A DNA stretch of 41,806 nt from Chthonomonadales bacterium (GTDB lineage: Bacteria; Armatimonadota; Chthonomonadetes; Chthonomonadales; CAJBBX01): NCBI GenBank assembly GCA_012517255.1, contig JAAYVH010000087.1, positions 1-41,806 on the forward strand. The letters are read 5' to 3'. Under the pieces are notes generated by a model. That model saw nothing but the letters and a program-made list of their open reading frames with translations, was not told where the DNA came from and ran no database searches. Positions 8,424-16,888 of this stretch are shown here, one piece after another. Positions within the stretch are counted from its first letter, which is position 1, and every line of letters begins with the position of its first letter. Both the position numbers and the translations under genes were made by a program.

Positions 8424-9436
8424 AGGCGAGTACCGCCAGAGACCTGGGAAGCCCGCCAGGCCTCCAGGATCGCGCGCTCACGTTCAGCGCTCAGTCCGGC
8501 GCGCCACGTCAGATCCGCGGGTCTGGTTCTGTGCCAGTCGAGCGTGTCTGTCACCGTCTCCCGAACGGCCCGGCAACTCAATCCCTCTGCCCGCGCTCGC
8601 ACACCGGAAACCGTGTCCAGGCCAGCCATCGTGCCGTCGTCCGGCACCCAGAGCGGCAGCTCCGTCCACGGCTCGACGCCTTGATCCAGCAGAAACGCAT
8701 CGGGCGCCCATGTCAGTCTCGCGCCCGAGTTGCACACGCTCGCACACTCGTCGAGTAGTTCGCCGAACGTGATGGGCTTGTCCGGTCCGACGGCATTGTA
8801 TGTCCCGCCTTGCCTCCGCTCGCAGAGGTTCACGATCCATGCCGCAAGATCGCGCGCATCGATGAACTGCACGGGCCTGTCGGGTGCGCCAGGAGCAAGC
8901 GTCTCTCCGCCACGGTCTACGCGGGCAGGCCAGTAGGTGAAGCGATCCGACGGATCGTACGGCCCGACGATGAGTCCCGGACGGACGATCGCGCACCGAT
9001 CGCCAAACGCGTCGCGGACCTCGTTCTCGCATAGCGCCTTGAGCGGACCGTAGGACTCGCCGGTGATCTCCTCGGTCGCAGGATCCTCGAGTACGCCGAC
9101 CTCCGCATCCTCGGTCAGGCCCACCGCGGCAAAGTCGGCATACACCGAGACGGACGACACAAAGACGTAGAACTCGCTGGACCGCGCCAGCATGCGAGCC
9201 GACGCGCCAACCACGCGGGGCAAATAACCCGACGTGTCGATGACGGCGTCCCACGAGCGGCCCCTCAGCGCGTCGAGACCTCCGTCACGGTCGCCAATGA
9301 TCCGCTCGACACCGGCGAACAGGTCGGCCCCGTGACGCCCGCGATGGAACAGGGTGACCTCATGCCCGCAAGCAAGGGCGTGCTCAACGGCGTGTCGCCC
9401 GAGGAAGATCGTACCGCCGAGTATCAGCAGCTTCAC
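8420..9436 (-). CDS. NAD-dependent epimerase/dehydratase-like reductase inside the his operon
   Basis: Extended short-chain dehydrogenase-like protein of 338 residues. The Rossmann motif ILGGTIFLGRH lies at the very N-terminus; GGTxFLG is typical of the atypical branch that includes CSP41-like proteins. HRGRHGADLF follows the second strand. VDRGG and QFIDARDLAAWI are typical of the substrate-domain region. The classic YxxxK is represented by a Tyr in GESYGPLKA, where a Lys follows at +3, so it may be an active dehydrogenase or epimerase. The start is GTG 9436, one base after the hisB TGA. It is not a known histidine enzyme, so its place between hisB and hisH is unexplained. Confidence 0.85.
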   Translation of the reverse strand: MKLLILGGTIFLGRHAVEHALACGHEVTLFHRGRHGADLFAGVERIIGDRDGGLDALRGRSWDAVIDTSGYLPRVVGASARMLARSSEFYVFVSSVSVYADFAAVGLTEDAEVGVLEDPATEEITGESYGPLKALCENEVRDAFGDRCAIVRPGLIVGPYDPSDRFTYWPARVDRGGETLAPGAPDRPVQFIDARDLAAWIVNLCERRQGGTYNAVGPDKPITFGELLDECASVCNSGARLTWAPDAFLLDQGVEPWTELPLWVPDDGTMAGLDTVSGVRARAEGLSCRAVRETVTDTLDWHRTRPADLTWRAGLSAERERAILEAWRASQVSGGTRL

Positions 9437-9437
9437 C

Positions 9438-10022
9438 TCACAGGACCCCCTTCGTCGAGGGCACATCGCCGGAGGGATCGGTGATGCGCGTCGCGTCCCG
9501 CAGAGCGAGCGCCAGCGCCTTGAACGCCGCCTCGGCCATATGGTGAGCGTTCCATCCCGCGACGCTCCGCACGTGGAGAGTGATGCCGGCGTTGTGAGCA
9601 AAGGCCCGGAAGAACTCGGGCACCAGCTCCGTGGCAAACCGTCCTATCGCTTCAGATGTGAACGCCAGATCGCAGGCGCAGAAGCCCCGCCCGCTGATGT
9701 CCAGGGCGCAGAGCACGAGACTCTCATCCATGGGCGCGAAGCTGTGGCCGTATCGCGCAATGCCGGCTCGATCCCCCAGCGCACGGCGGACGGCTTCCCC
9801 CAGAACGATGCCCACATCCTCGACGGTGTGGTGATCGTCTATGTGCGTGTCCCCCTGACATGTGATGTCAAGGTCAAACCTGCCGTGTCTGGCCAACTGC
9901 TGCAGCATGTGATCGAAGAAACCTACTCCGGTCGAGATGCTCCCCTGCCCGGTACCATCAAGAGTGACGAGCACGCGTATGTCCGTCTCGTTGGTCTTGC
10001 GCTCCACGGTCGCCGTCCGCAT
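9438..10022 (-). CDS. hisB: Imidazoleglycerol-phosphate dehydratase (monofunctional)
   Basis: Mn-dependent dehydratase of histidine synthesis, 194 residues. It corresponds to the dehydratase alone, without the HAD phosphatase domain found in the bifunctional enterobacterial enzyme. The two metal-binding repeats are DDHHTVED (62-69) and NAHHMAEA (158-165). [13 protein letters not shown] at 35-47 is also conserved. ATG 10022 has AGGGGGC upstream and lies 12 bases after hisD. Because it is monofunctional, histidinol phosphate must be hydrolysed by another enzyme; the IMPase-family gene at the operon end is a candidate. Confidence 0.96.
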   Translation of the reverse strand: MRTATVERKTNETDIRVLVTLDGTGQGSISTGVGFFDHMLQQLARHGRFDLDITCQGDTHIDDHHTVEDVGIVLGEAVRRALGDRAGIARYGHSFAPMDESLVLCALDISGRGFCACDLAFTSEAIGRFATELVPEFFRAFAHNAGITLHVRSVAGWNAHHMAEAAFKALALALRDATRITDPSGDVPSTKGVL

Positions 10023-10034
10023 CGCAATCGCCCC

Positions 10035-11330
10035 CTATCCGCCTGCACCCGACGCGACGCGCTCGGTCACCGCGGCGGCGTGCGCGCCGAATCCCTCGGA
10101 GTCGGCCAGCCGCACCAGATCGTCCGCTGCCCGCCCCAGAGCGGCGGCGTCATACCCGATGAAGCTAGTTTTCTTCATGAAGGTGTCCACGTTCAGCGGC
10201 GACCAGAATCGAGCGGTCCCGCCTGTCGGCAGCACGTGACTAGGTCCGGCCATGTAGTCGCCCACGGTCTGCGGCGTCATGTGCCCGAGGATGACGGCAC
10301 CGGCATGACGCACCATGGACAGCGCACCCATCGGGTCTGAGACCATCAGCGCGAGATGTTCAGGCGCGCAGGCGTTGGCCACCTGCAGGGCTTCGTCCAG
10401 GTCACGCGCGACGATGATGGCTCCATGAGCGTCAAGGGCAGATCGCAACGTCTCGCGTCGAGCAAGCGCCGCCATCTGTCGGTCGAGCTCCGAAGCCGCA
10501 GCGTCGGCCATCGCTTCGCTGATTGTGATGAGGTACGCGGCACAGTCGGGATCATGCTCGGCCTGGCTCAGCAGGTCGGCCGCGACATAGCGCGGGTCTG
10601 CCGACCCATCCGCCACCACGCAGACCTCGCTGGGACCCGCGAGCATATCCATGTCCGTGACGCCCCAGAGGAGCTTCTTCGCAGCGCAGACGTAGGCGTT
10701 CCCGGGTCCCACGACCTTGTCAACATGCGGGATCGTCATGGTGCCGTAGGCCATGGCAGCGACGGCCTGCGCTCCGCCGACCTTGTAGACTGCCCGGACC
10801 CCCGCGATCCTCGCCGCATAGAGCACCGTCGGAGGCAGCGTGCCGTCGCGTCGCGCCGGAGTGCACAATCGAATGTCCGCAACGCCTGCCACCGAAGCCG
10901 GCGCCGCTGACATGAGCACACTGCTCGGGTATTCGGCGCGCCCTCCCGGCACGTAGACCCCCACCCGGTCGAGAGGACGCAGCATCTGCCCGAGAACCCG
11001 ACCATCGGCCATCGTCATCCACGTTGAGCGCCTCTGGGGCTCATGAAAGGCGACGATGGAGGCGTGGGCCCGATCGAGCGCATTCCGGACATCCATGGGG
11101 ACTTCTGCGCAACCGGCGTCCCACTCTCCTTGAGACACCTCGATGCTGCCCAGGCCCTGTGCATCGAAGCGCCGCCCCAGCTCCAGCAGCGCATCGTCGC
11201 CCCGCTCGCGCACCTGACGGATGATCTCCCGCACCGTCACCACGAGCTGGTCGTCGTCCTCCGGCAGGGACCTGCGCACGGCATCCAGCGCCGCAGCCAA
11301 TCCATCCTTTTCGATCGAAATGCGCTTCAC
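10035..11330 (-). CDS. hisD: Histidinol dehydrogenase
   Basis: Zn-dependent NAD enzyme carrying out the last two oxidations of histidine synthesis; 431 residues, normal length. Conserved features include VYVPGGRAEYPSSVLM, the zinc-site segment LLSQAEHDPDC (Gln and His), the catalytic pair in CAPEHLALM, and GPSHVLPTGGTARF. The start is GTG 11330 with GGAGG six bases upstream. It is the first gene of the ten-gene minus-strand operon. A TATAAT element (11357-11352) lies only about 20 bases before the start, so the leader is very short and has no room for a his-leader attenuator. Confidence 0.96.
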   Translation of the reverse strand: MKRISIEKDGLAAALDAVRRSLPEDDDQLVVTVREIIRQVRERGDDALLELGRRFDAQGLGSIEVSQGEWDAGCAEVPMDVRNALDRAHASIVAFHEPQRRSTWMTMADGRVLGQMLRPLDRVGVYVPGGRAEYPSSVLMSAAPASVAGVADIRLCTPARRDGTLPPTVLYAARIAGVRAVYKVGGAQAVAAMAYGTMTIPHVDKVVGPGNAYVCAAKKLLWGVTDMDMLAGPSEVCVVADGSADPRYVAADLLSQAEHDPDCAAYLITISEAMADAAASELDRQMAALARRETLRSALDAHGAIIVARDLDEALQVANACAPEHLALMVSDPMGALSMVRHAGAVILGHMTPQTVGDYMAGPSHVLPTGGTARFWSPLNVDTFMKKTSFIGYDAAALGRAADDLVRLADSEGFGAHAAAVTERVASGAGG

Positions 11331-11351
11331 GGCCCACCTCCAAGCTCCTCC

Positions 11352-11376
11352 ATTATACCGATGGGTATGCTACAAT
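11352..11376. promoter_or_regulatory. Compact divergent promoter between hisD and dapL with an inverted repeat
   Basis: On the minus strand a perfect TATAAT (11357-11352) faces hisD. On the plus strand TACAAT (11371-11376), preceded by TGC as an extended -10, faces dapL. Between and partly covering them is the inverted repeat ATACC-N4-GGTAT (11355-11368). Neither side has a convincing -35 hexamer. A single regulator binding the repeat could control both the histidine operon and dapL; this is an inference. Confidence 0.55.
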
Positions 11377-11456
11377 CGGCGGTTCCGGCGCGGCAGCGTC
11401 GGTTCAGGAGTCCGGTGCGCGTTGCGACACATCCCCGCCCATGCTGGAGGTTCCCC

Positions 11457-12641
11457 TTGGTCTCACGTTCATCCCGTCTCGATGCCATACCGCCCTATCT
11501 GTTCGGAGAGATAGCACGGCTCAAAGCGGAGGCCATCCAGGCCGGCAAGGACCTGATTGACCTCGGCATCGGTGATCCCGATCAGCCGACTCCCGCAGAC
11601 ATAGTGGAGGCGCTCGCCCGCGCAGCCCGTGATCCCGAGACCCATCGGTACGACGAATCGCCGGCAGGCGACCCGGCTTTCCTTGAAGCCGTCACCCGCC
11701 GATTGGCTCGTCAGTTCGGCGTGACCCTGGACCCTGCATCGCAGGTACTGGAGCTCATCGGCTCCAAGGAGGGACTCGCCCATCTCGCATGGGCGTTCCT
11801 CGATGCGGGCGACGTCTCGCTCGTACCGGATCCTGCCTACACCGTCTACCGCGTGAACTCGTTGATGGCGGGCGCCGAAGTCTTCGCCATGCCCCTGCTC
11901 GCAGAGAACGCCTTCCTGCCCGACCTCTCCGCCATTCCTGGCGAGGTCGCCAGGCGCGCTAAGCTCCTCTGGGTCAACTATCCCAACAATCCGACGGGAG
12001 CCACGGCCGAGCGTGCCTTCTTCGAGGACGCCGTCCGGTTCTGTCGTGACTACGACATCCTGCTCGTGAACGACGCCGCTTACGCCGAGGTCACCTTCGA
12101 CGGTTACGAGTGCCCGTCGGCACTGCAGGTCCCCGGTGCATTGGACGTGGCCATCGAGTTTCACTCATTCTCCAAGATGTTCAACATGACCGGCTGGCGC
12201 ATCGGCATGGCGGCAGGCAACGCCGATGCCATCGCGGCGCTCAACAAGCTGAAGTCCAACGTGGACAGCAAGCAGTTTCGTGCCGTCGCTCAGGCGGCTG
12301 CCTATGCAGCCGATCATGCATCGAACGCCGAGGCGCTCGAGCTGATCCGGAAACGGCGGGATATCCTCGTGGACGGCCTCAATAGCCTCGGCTGGCAGAT
12401 CCCGCGGCCCCGAGCGACGTTCTATGTCTGGGTGCCCGTTCCATCGGCCTTCACGAGCATGACCTATGCCGCTGCCCTGTTGGAACGTGCGGGAGTGCTG
12501 GCCATTCCGGGGATCGGCTATGGCCAGTACGGCGACGGCTATGTGCGCATGTCGCTGACCGTCTCGGGCGACACGTCCGGCGAACGCCTGGCCGAGGCAG
12601 TCCGACGCATCGCCGACGCGCGGCTGGGTCCCAGGGGATGA
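11457..12641 (+). CDS. dapL: LL-diaminopimelate aminotransferase
   Basis: PLP aminotransferase that converts tetrahydrodipicolinate directly to LL-diaminopimelate in the short lysine/peptidoglycan route; 394 residues. Family features are IPPYLFGEIARLKAEA near the N-terminus, DLGIGDPDQPTP (35-46), IGSKEG, NYPNNPTG (174-181), DAAY (206-209), the PLP Schiff-base Lys240 in SFSK, and GWRIG with Arg248. The start is TTG 11457: TGGAGG lies six bases upstream and the sequence that follows matches normal DapL N-termini, while in-frame ATGs further upstream overlap the promoter. It lies one base before hflX. A HisC-type role is possible in principle, but the sequence looks DapL-like. Confidence 0.9.
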   Translation: MVSRSSRLDAIPPYLFGEIARLKAEAIQAGKDLIDLGIGDPDQPTPADIVEALARAARDPETHRYDESPAGDPAFLEAVTRRLARQFGVTLDPASQVLELIGSKEGLAHLAWAFLDAGDVSLVPDPAYTVYRVNSLMAGAEVFAMPLLAENAFLPDLSAIPGEVARRAKLLWVNYPNNPTGATAERAFFEDAVRFCRDYDILLVNDAAYAEVTFDGYECPSALQVPGALDVAIEFHSFSKMFNMTGWRIGMAAGNADAIAALNKLKSNVDSKQFRAVAQAAAYAADHASNAEALELIRKRRDILVDGLNSLGWQIPRPRATFYVWVPVPSAFTSMTYAAALLERAGVLAIPGIGYGQYGDGYVRMSLTVSGDTSGERLAEAVRRIADARLGPRG

Positions 12642-12642
12642 T

Positions 12643-13914
12643 ATGCCACGATCAGCGCTGCACATCGTAGACCCCGTCGAGCGAGCGTGCCTCGTCTGTG
12701 TTGAGAGCGACGACGCTGTGGAGCCGTTCGCCATGGCCGAGCTGCACGCGCTTGCGGCAACCGCCGGGGCAGAGCCGGCTTGCGAAGTCCATCAGCATCG
12801 CCGCGAGCCTGACGCCGCCTACTACGTCGGCAAGGGCAAGGCCGATGAGATCGCCGAGGAGGTGCGCCGTCATCGTGCAGACCTGGTGATCGTGGACACC
12901 GAGCTCAGTCCGATCCAGCAGCGGAACCTGCAGGACGTCGTGGATACGCGTGTCATTGACCGGACGCAGCTCATCCTCGACATCTTCGGCCAGCGCGCCC
13001 ATACCCGCGAAGGCAAGCTGCAAGTTGAACTCGCGCAGCTCGGCTATCTGCTGCCGCGCCTGATGAACCTCTACACCAAGTTCGAGCGACAGCAAGGCGG
13101 TATCGGCGTGAGGGGCGGCGCAGGAGAGACCAAACTCGAGACCGACCGTCGCAAGGTCCGCCAGCGCATCGCCGACCTCGAGGAGGAGCTGGCCGAAGTC
13201 CGGAGTCAGCGCCAGCAGCAGCGCGCCATGCGACGGCGCCTGCCCTTCCCGACCGCGTCCCTGGTTGGGTATACGAGCGCAGGCAAGTCCACCCTGCTCA
13301 ACAAGCTGACGGGCGCCGACGTCTACGCGGATGCTCGCCTGTTCGCCACGCTGGATCCGACGACGCGCCGCGTCGTCCTCCCAGACGGTTGGGCGGTCCT
13401 CGTGACCGACACCGTGGGCTTCATCCGCAATCTACCGCACCATCTGGTCGCGGCATTCCGGGCGACCCTCGAAGAGGTCACGGAAGCGGACTTTCTGATC
13501 CACGTCGTTGATGCCAGCCACCCCGAGATGGAAATACAGGAAGAGGCCGTGCTCGAGGTGCTCGATGAGCTGGGAGCAGGCTCGAAGCCGGTCGTGACCG
13601 CCTACAACAAGAGCGATCTCGTCTCGGATCAGTACGCCCTTCGCGCCCGCGTGGCGCGAGCGCATCGCGCCTGCTACGTGTCGGCGTTGACGGCGGAAGG
13701 CATTCCGGCTCTCATGGACTGCATTGTGGCCACCCTGCAGTCATTGCTCCATCGCGTGTCCGTGCGCATCCCGTATGACCGGTCCGAGCTCGTCGCTCAG
13801 TGCTATGAATGCGGGCGGGTGGTGAGAGCCGACTATCGCGACGACGGTATCCACGTGGTGGCAGACGTTATCGCCGACCTCGCCGGCAAGCTCGAACCAT
13901 TCGGCAACCGCTAG
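12643..13914 (+). CDS. hflX: GTPase HflX
   Basis: Ribosome-associated GTPase that helps split stalled or stress-arrested 70S ribosomes; 423 residues. The N-terminal domain has YYVGKGKADEI (60-70) and a helical linker. The HflX hallmark GGAGETKLETDRR is at 158-170. The G domain has G1 GYTSAGKST (209-217), G3 DTVGFIRNLPHHLV (256-269) and G4 NKSD (322-325). ATG 12643 follows the dapL stop by one base with AGGGGA upstream, so it is in the dapL transcript. Its TAG overlaps the convergent mttB stop in a shared CTAG at 13911-13914. Confidence 0.96.
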   Translation: MPRSALHIVDPVERACLVCVESDDAVEPFAMAELHALAATAGAEPACEVHQHRREPDAAYYVGKGKADEIAEEVRRHRADLVIVDTELSPIQQRNLQDVVDTRVIDRTQLILDIFGQRAHTREGKLQVELAQLGYLLPRLMNLYTKFERQQGGIGVRGGAGETKLETDRRKVRQRIADLEEELAEVRSQRQQQRAMRRRLPFPTASLVGYTSAGKSTLLNKLTGADVYADARLFATLDPTTRRVVLPDGWAVLVTDTVGFIRNLPHHLVAAFRATLEEVTEADFLIHVVDASHPEMEIQEEAVLEVLDELGAGSKPVVTAYNKSDLVSDQYALRARVARAHRACYVSALTAEGIPALMDCIVATLQSLLHRVSVRIPYDRSELVAQCYECGRVVRADYRDDGIHVVADVIADLAGKLEPFGNR

Positions 13915-15338
13915 CTGTCGTGCTCCCGATCGGCTGCGGCCACAATGGCCGTGATCTCCCTGTCCACATCAGGAGACAGCGGATCCGCCACATGCTTCGC
14001 TAGAAGCGCTGCACGCCTGTCCCGACACACCTGTTCGAGCGACCACGATCCTGCCTCGCGCCACGGCTCATAGAACATCCTATCCAGCACCTCAGGGAAC
14101 CAGAGCTCCCGGCGGAAACTCCGGGCCGTGTGCATCCGATCAAGGAAGGAACCGCCCGGACCAACCTCGGCCACGAGGTCCGCAGCAATGGTGTCGTCGG
14201 TCACGCTGACGTCCCGCAGGACGCTCTCGACATACCGCACGGCTTCGTGCTGCATGACGAGCATGTCGAGAGACGAAGCCTGATCCACTCCCGCTATGCC
14301 GAGATGACCGAACACGTCAGCTCCGGCGGCTGCCCCCAGCATGAGCGTGATGCCGATCTCCAGGCCGGCTTGAGCGTCAGGTCGCTTGGCGTCGGTCAGT
14401 CCCACGTTGATGTAGACCGGCAGGCCCAGCCGCTTGCCCATCTCCGTCATGCCCACGCCGAAGAGCGCCTGCTCGGGACCGGCGAAGATCATCTGCGTGG
14501 TGCGCATGTCGAGCGCGTGGCAGATGCCGCCGTAGCAGACCGGCGTGCCAGGCGCGATCGCCTGAACCACGCAGATGCCCGCCAGGATCTCCGCGTGTTC
14601 GTGCGCCATCGTTCCCGCTATCGTGCACGGTGCGGAGACACCCATCTGCGCCATGGGACCGATAGCCACGGGCATGCGCAGGCGCGCAGTCTCGTAGATC
14701 AGGTCCACGCCATCGTGAGGAAAGCGGAGCGGACTGATGGGCTCCAGCAGATGGTAGGTGTACGGGCGCTCGATGGCCGCCTGCTCGCTTCCTCGGAGGG
14801 CTACGACGAGGTCGCAGACATGGCGCGCTGACCGGCGGTCGCTGAACCAGAAGAGCACGGGCTTCGTTGTGTTGCGCATGAGTTCGGCAAGGACGTGCAC
14901 GCACCGCACCTGCGGGGCGAGCTCCTGTGGATCGGCCATCGCGCCGACGATGGTCAGGTTGGCGAGCGCATCGCCGAGTCGGGCAGCTACGGCCACATCT
15001 TCCAGCCGGCAATACCGCCGCGGACCGCCCGGTTCCTCAACCCACAGAGCCTCGCCGGCGATGGAGTTGTAGTTGCGCTTGCCGACGCCGAAAGGGGCCG
15101 CCTGCGACAGATCACGTCCGTACAGCGCGAACTCCTTGCCCGCCATCGCAATGCATTGATCCACCACATCCGGCGGCAGGAAGACGCGCTCGGAGTCGCC
15201 CTCGGTTCTGGCGCCCAGGTCGGCAAGCCGCCTCCGCGTCTCCGCATGAGGCAGATCAAAGCCCACATGATCGAGCGTATGAAGCGCCGCGCCGTGCATG
15301 CGCTCGAGTTCCGATGGACTGAACAGCGATACATTCAT
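13911..15338 (-). CDS. MttB-family trimethylamine/betaine methyltransferase homologue without pyrrolysine
   Basis: Corrinoid-dependent methyltransferase barrel of the MttB/MtgB superfamily, 475 residues. The frame is complete with no in-frame TAG, so it is a non-pyrrolysine member; such proteins include glycine betaine, proline betaine and carnitine demethylases. Conserved-looking parts include MTEMGKRLGLPVY, ADVFGHLGIAGVDQASSLD and the C-terminal FGPGGSFL-type segment (here VGPGGSFLDRMHTA). ATG 15338 has GGAGG ten bases upstream. No corrinoid protein or activation gene is adjacent, which leaves the methyl acceptor unknown. It is divergent from the Tat-exported Gfo/Idh gene. Confidence 0.85.
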   Translation of the reverse strand: MNVSLFSPSELERMHGAALHTLDHVGFDLPHAETRRRLADLGARTEGDSERVFLPPDVVDQCIAMAGKEFALYGRDLSQAAPFGVGKRNYNSIAGEALWVEEPGGPRRYCRLEDVAVAARLGDALANLTIVGAMADPQELAPQVRCVHVLAELMRNTTKPVLFWFSDRRSARHVCDLVVALRGSEQAAIERPYTYHLLEPISPLRFPHDGVDLIYETARLRMPVAIGPMAQMGVSAPCTIAGTMAHEHAEILAGICVVQAIAPGTPVCYGGICHALDMRTTQMIFAGPEQALFGVGMTEMGKRLGLPVYINVGLTDAKRPDAQAGLEIGITLMLGAAAGADVFGHLGIAGVDQASSLDMLVMQHEAVRYVESVLRDVSVTDDTIAADLVAEVGPGGSFLDRMHTARSFRRELWFPEVLDRMFYEPWREAGSWSLEQVCRDRRAALLAKHVADPLSPDVDREITAIVAAADREHDS

Positions 15339-15410
15339 CGTCGCGACGCCTCCCATGCGCTGCGCTCGCATTCCCGTGCCGCATGACGGTGCCGGTCCGA
15401 GCGCCGACGC

Positions 15411-15416
15411 ATCATA
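15411..15416 (-). promoter_or_regulatory. Possible -10 element of the mttB homologue
   Basis: TATGAT on the minus strand lies 73 bases before the ATG. No good -35 hexamer is visible at 16-18 bases. The 195-base gap 15339-15532 otherwise holds only the opposite -10 element. Confidence 0.3.
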
Positions 15417-15496
15417 TTGGCACAACCGGCCCATTCCACCTACCGGTCGGCGACTGTGCCTTGCGCGGACGCGCGGCGTCACTCGCTATGACGCGG

Positions 15497-15502
15497 TATA
15501 GT
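15497..15502 (+). promoter_or_regulatory. Possible -10 element of the Tat-exported Gfo/Idh gene
   Basis: TATAGT on the plus strand lies 30 bases before the ATG at 15533, with the ribosome binding site AGGAGG between them. The expected -35 region has no clear hexamer. Confidence 0.4.
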
Positions 15503-15532
15503 GTAGGTCAGGTCCGTGCATAGGAGGACACC

Positions 15533-16840
15533 ATGTCGCATCAACTATCTCGTCGCGACTTCGTCAAGAGCGCCGGAGCCGCTTTCGCCATCCCCGCCAT
15601 CGTGCCCGCATCGGTCCTCGGGCGCCAGGACACGCCGCCATCCGAGCGCATCACCGTCGGCGTTATCGGTGTGGGCTATCAGGCACGGGGCCACCTCGGC
15701 CTGCTTATCCGTCATCCCGACACCAAGGTACTGGCCGTCTGCGAGGTGGATCAGAAGCGACGCGAGCATGCGCAGAACATGGTGAACGAGTGGTACTCGG
15801 ACGACAAGGAGTACAAAGGCTGTGCCGCCTATACCGATTTCCGCGAGCTTGTGGCCCGCGATGACATTGATGCCGTGCTCATCGGCACGCCGGATCACTG
15901 GCACGCGATCCCGGCCGTTGAGGCCATGAAGCATGGCAAGGATGTCTATTGCGAGAAGCCGCTGACACTCACGATCGCCGAAGCGAAGCTGCTGATTGAT
16001 GTCACGAGGCGGCGCAACCGCGTCTTTCAGGTTGGCAGCCAGCAGCGCTCCGACAAGGAGTTCCGCATCGCCTGCGAGGCCGTACGCAATGGCAGGATCG
16101 GCAAGATCAAGCAGGTCTACGTCGCCGTCGGCGGTCCGAGCAGACCCTGCGACCTCGGCGAGGAACCCATGGAGCCAGGCCTCGATTGGGACATGTGGCT
16201 GGGACCGGCCCCCATGCGGCCCTATCATTCGGTGCTCAGTCCCCGTGGCATCCACAACCACTTCCCCGACTGGCGCAGCTTCAAGGAGTATTCGGGCGGC
16301 GGCATGACGGACTGGGGCGCCCACCACTTCGATATCGCCCAGTGGGGTCTCGGCATGGACGAGTCCGGACCCGTGGAGATCATCCCTCCCGACGATCCCA
16401 AACGCGGCAACGGCGTTCGGTTCATCTATGCCAATGGAGTCGAGGTGATCCACGGCGGCTGGACGACCCCGGACGGCAAGGGCATCGGCGGCGTGAACTT
16501 CGTCGGCGAGACGGGATCCGTCCATGTGGACCGAGGCCAACTGCAGAGCTGGCCCGACGCGGTAGTCAAGGAGCCGCTTGGAACCTCAGAGAAACCCCTG
16601 TACAAATCTCCGGGCCATCATCAGGACTGGTTCAACAGCATTCGCAACCGCAAGCGGCCCATCTGTGACGTCGAGATCGGCGCTCGCTCGGTAACCGTCT
16701 GCCATCTGGGCAATCTCGCCTACTGGAACGGACGCAAGCTTCGCTGGGACCCCAAACGATGGCGATTCGTCGGCGACCGCGAAGCCGACACGTGGCGCGA
16801 TCGTGAGAGGCGGAGCCCCTGGGACAAGTGGAAGGCATAG
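15533..16840 (+). CDS. Tat-exported Gfo/Idh/MocA-family oxidoreductase
   Basis: Protein of 435 residues with a twin-arginine signal: SRRDFVKSAGAAFAIPAIVP at 6-25, likely cleaved near Gly30. The mature part has Rossmann motif GVIGVGYQARGH (43-54) and the intact EKP motif (141-143). The C-terminal substrate domain contains GGGMTDWGAHHFDIAQWGLG. Tat-targeted members are common in Planctomycetes- and Armatimonadetes-like genomes. Some, such as GH109, use bound NAD to cleave glycosides, so a periplasmic redox-assisted glycosidase is one possibility. The start is fixed by AGGAGG seven bases upstream. It stands alone, 48 bases before the thioredoxin-domain gene. Confidence 0.9.
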   Translation: MSHQLSRRDFVKSAGAAFAIPAIVPASVLGRQDTPPSERITVGVIGVGYQARGHLGLLIRHPDTKVLAVCEVDQKRREHAQNMVNEWYSDDKEYKGCAAYTDFRELVARDDIDAVLIGTPDHWHAIPAVEAMKHGKDVYCEKPLTLTIAEAKLLIDVTRRRNRVFQVGSQQRSDKEFRIACEAVRNGRIGKIKQVYVAVGGPSRPCDLGEEPMEPGLDWDMWLGPAPMRPYHSVLSPRGIHNHFPDWRSFKEYSGGGMTDWGAHHFDIAQWGLGMDESGPVEIIPPDDPKRGNGVRFIYANGVEVIHGGWTTPDGKGIGGVNFVGETGSVHVDRGQLQSWPDAVVKEPLGTSEKPLYKSPGHHQDWFNSIRNRKRPICDVEIGARSVTVCHLGNLAYWNGRKLRWDPKRWRFVGDREADTWRDRERRSPWDKWKA

Positions 16841-16888
16841 CGCTCCAGGAATGCCGTAACCAGGGGTCGCCCATGCGTAATACAGAGC

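Noticed and set aside
13911-15338. Pyrrolysine use in the MttB homologue
   Set aside because: No in-frame TAG occurs before the terminal stop and no pyrrolysine genes are present in the window.
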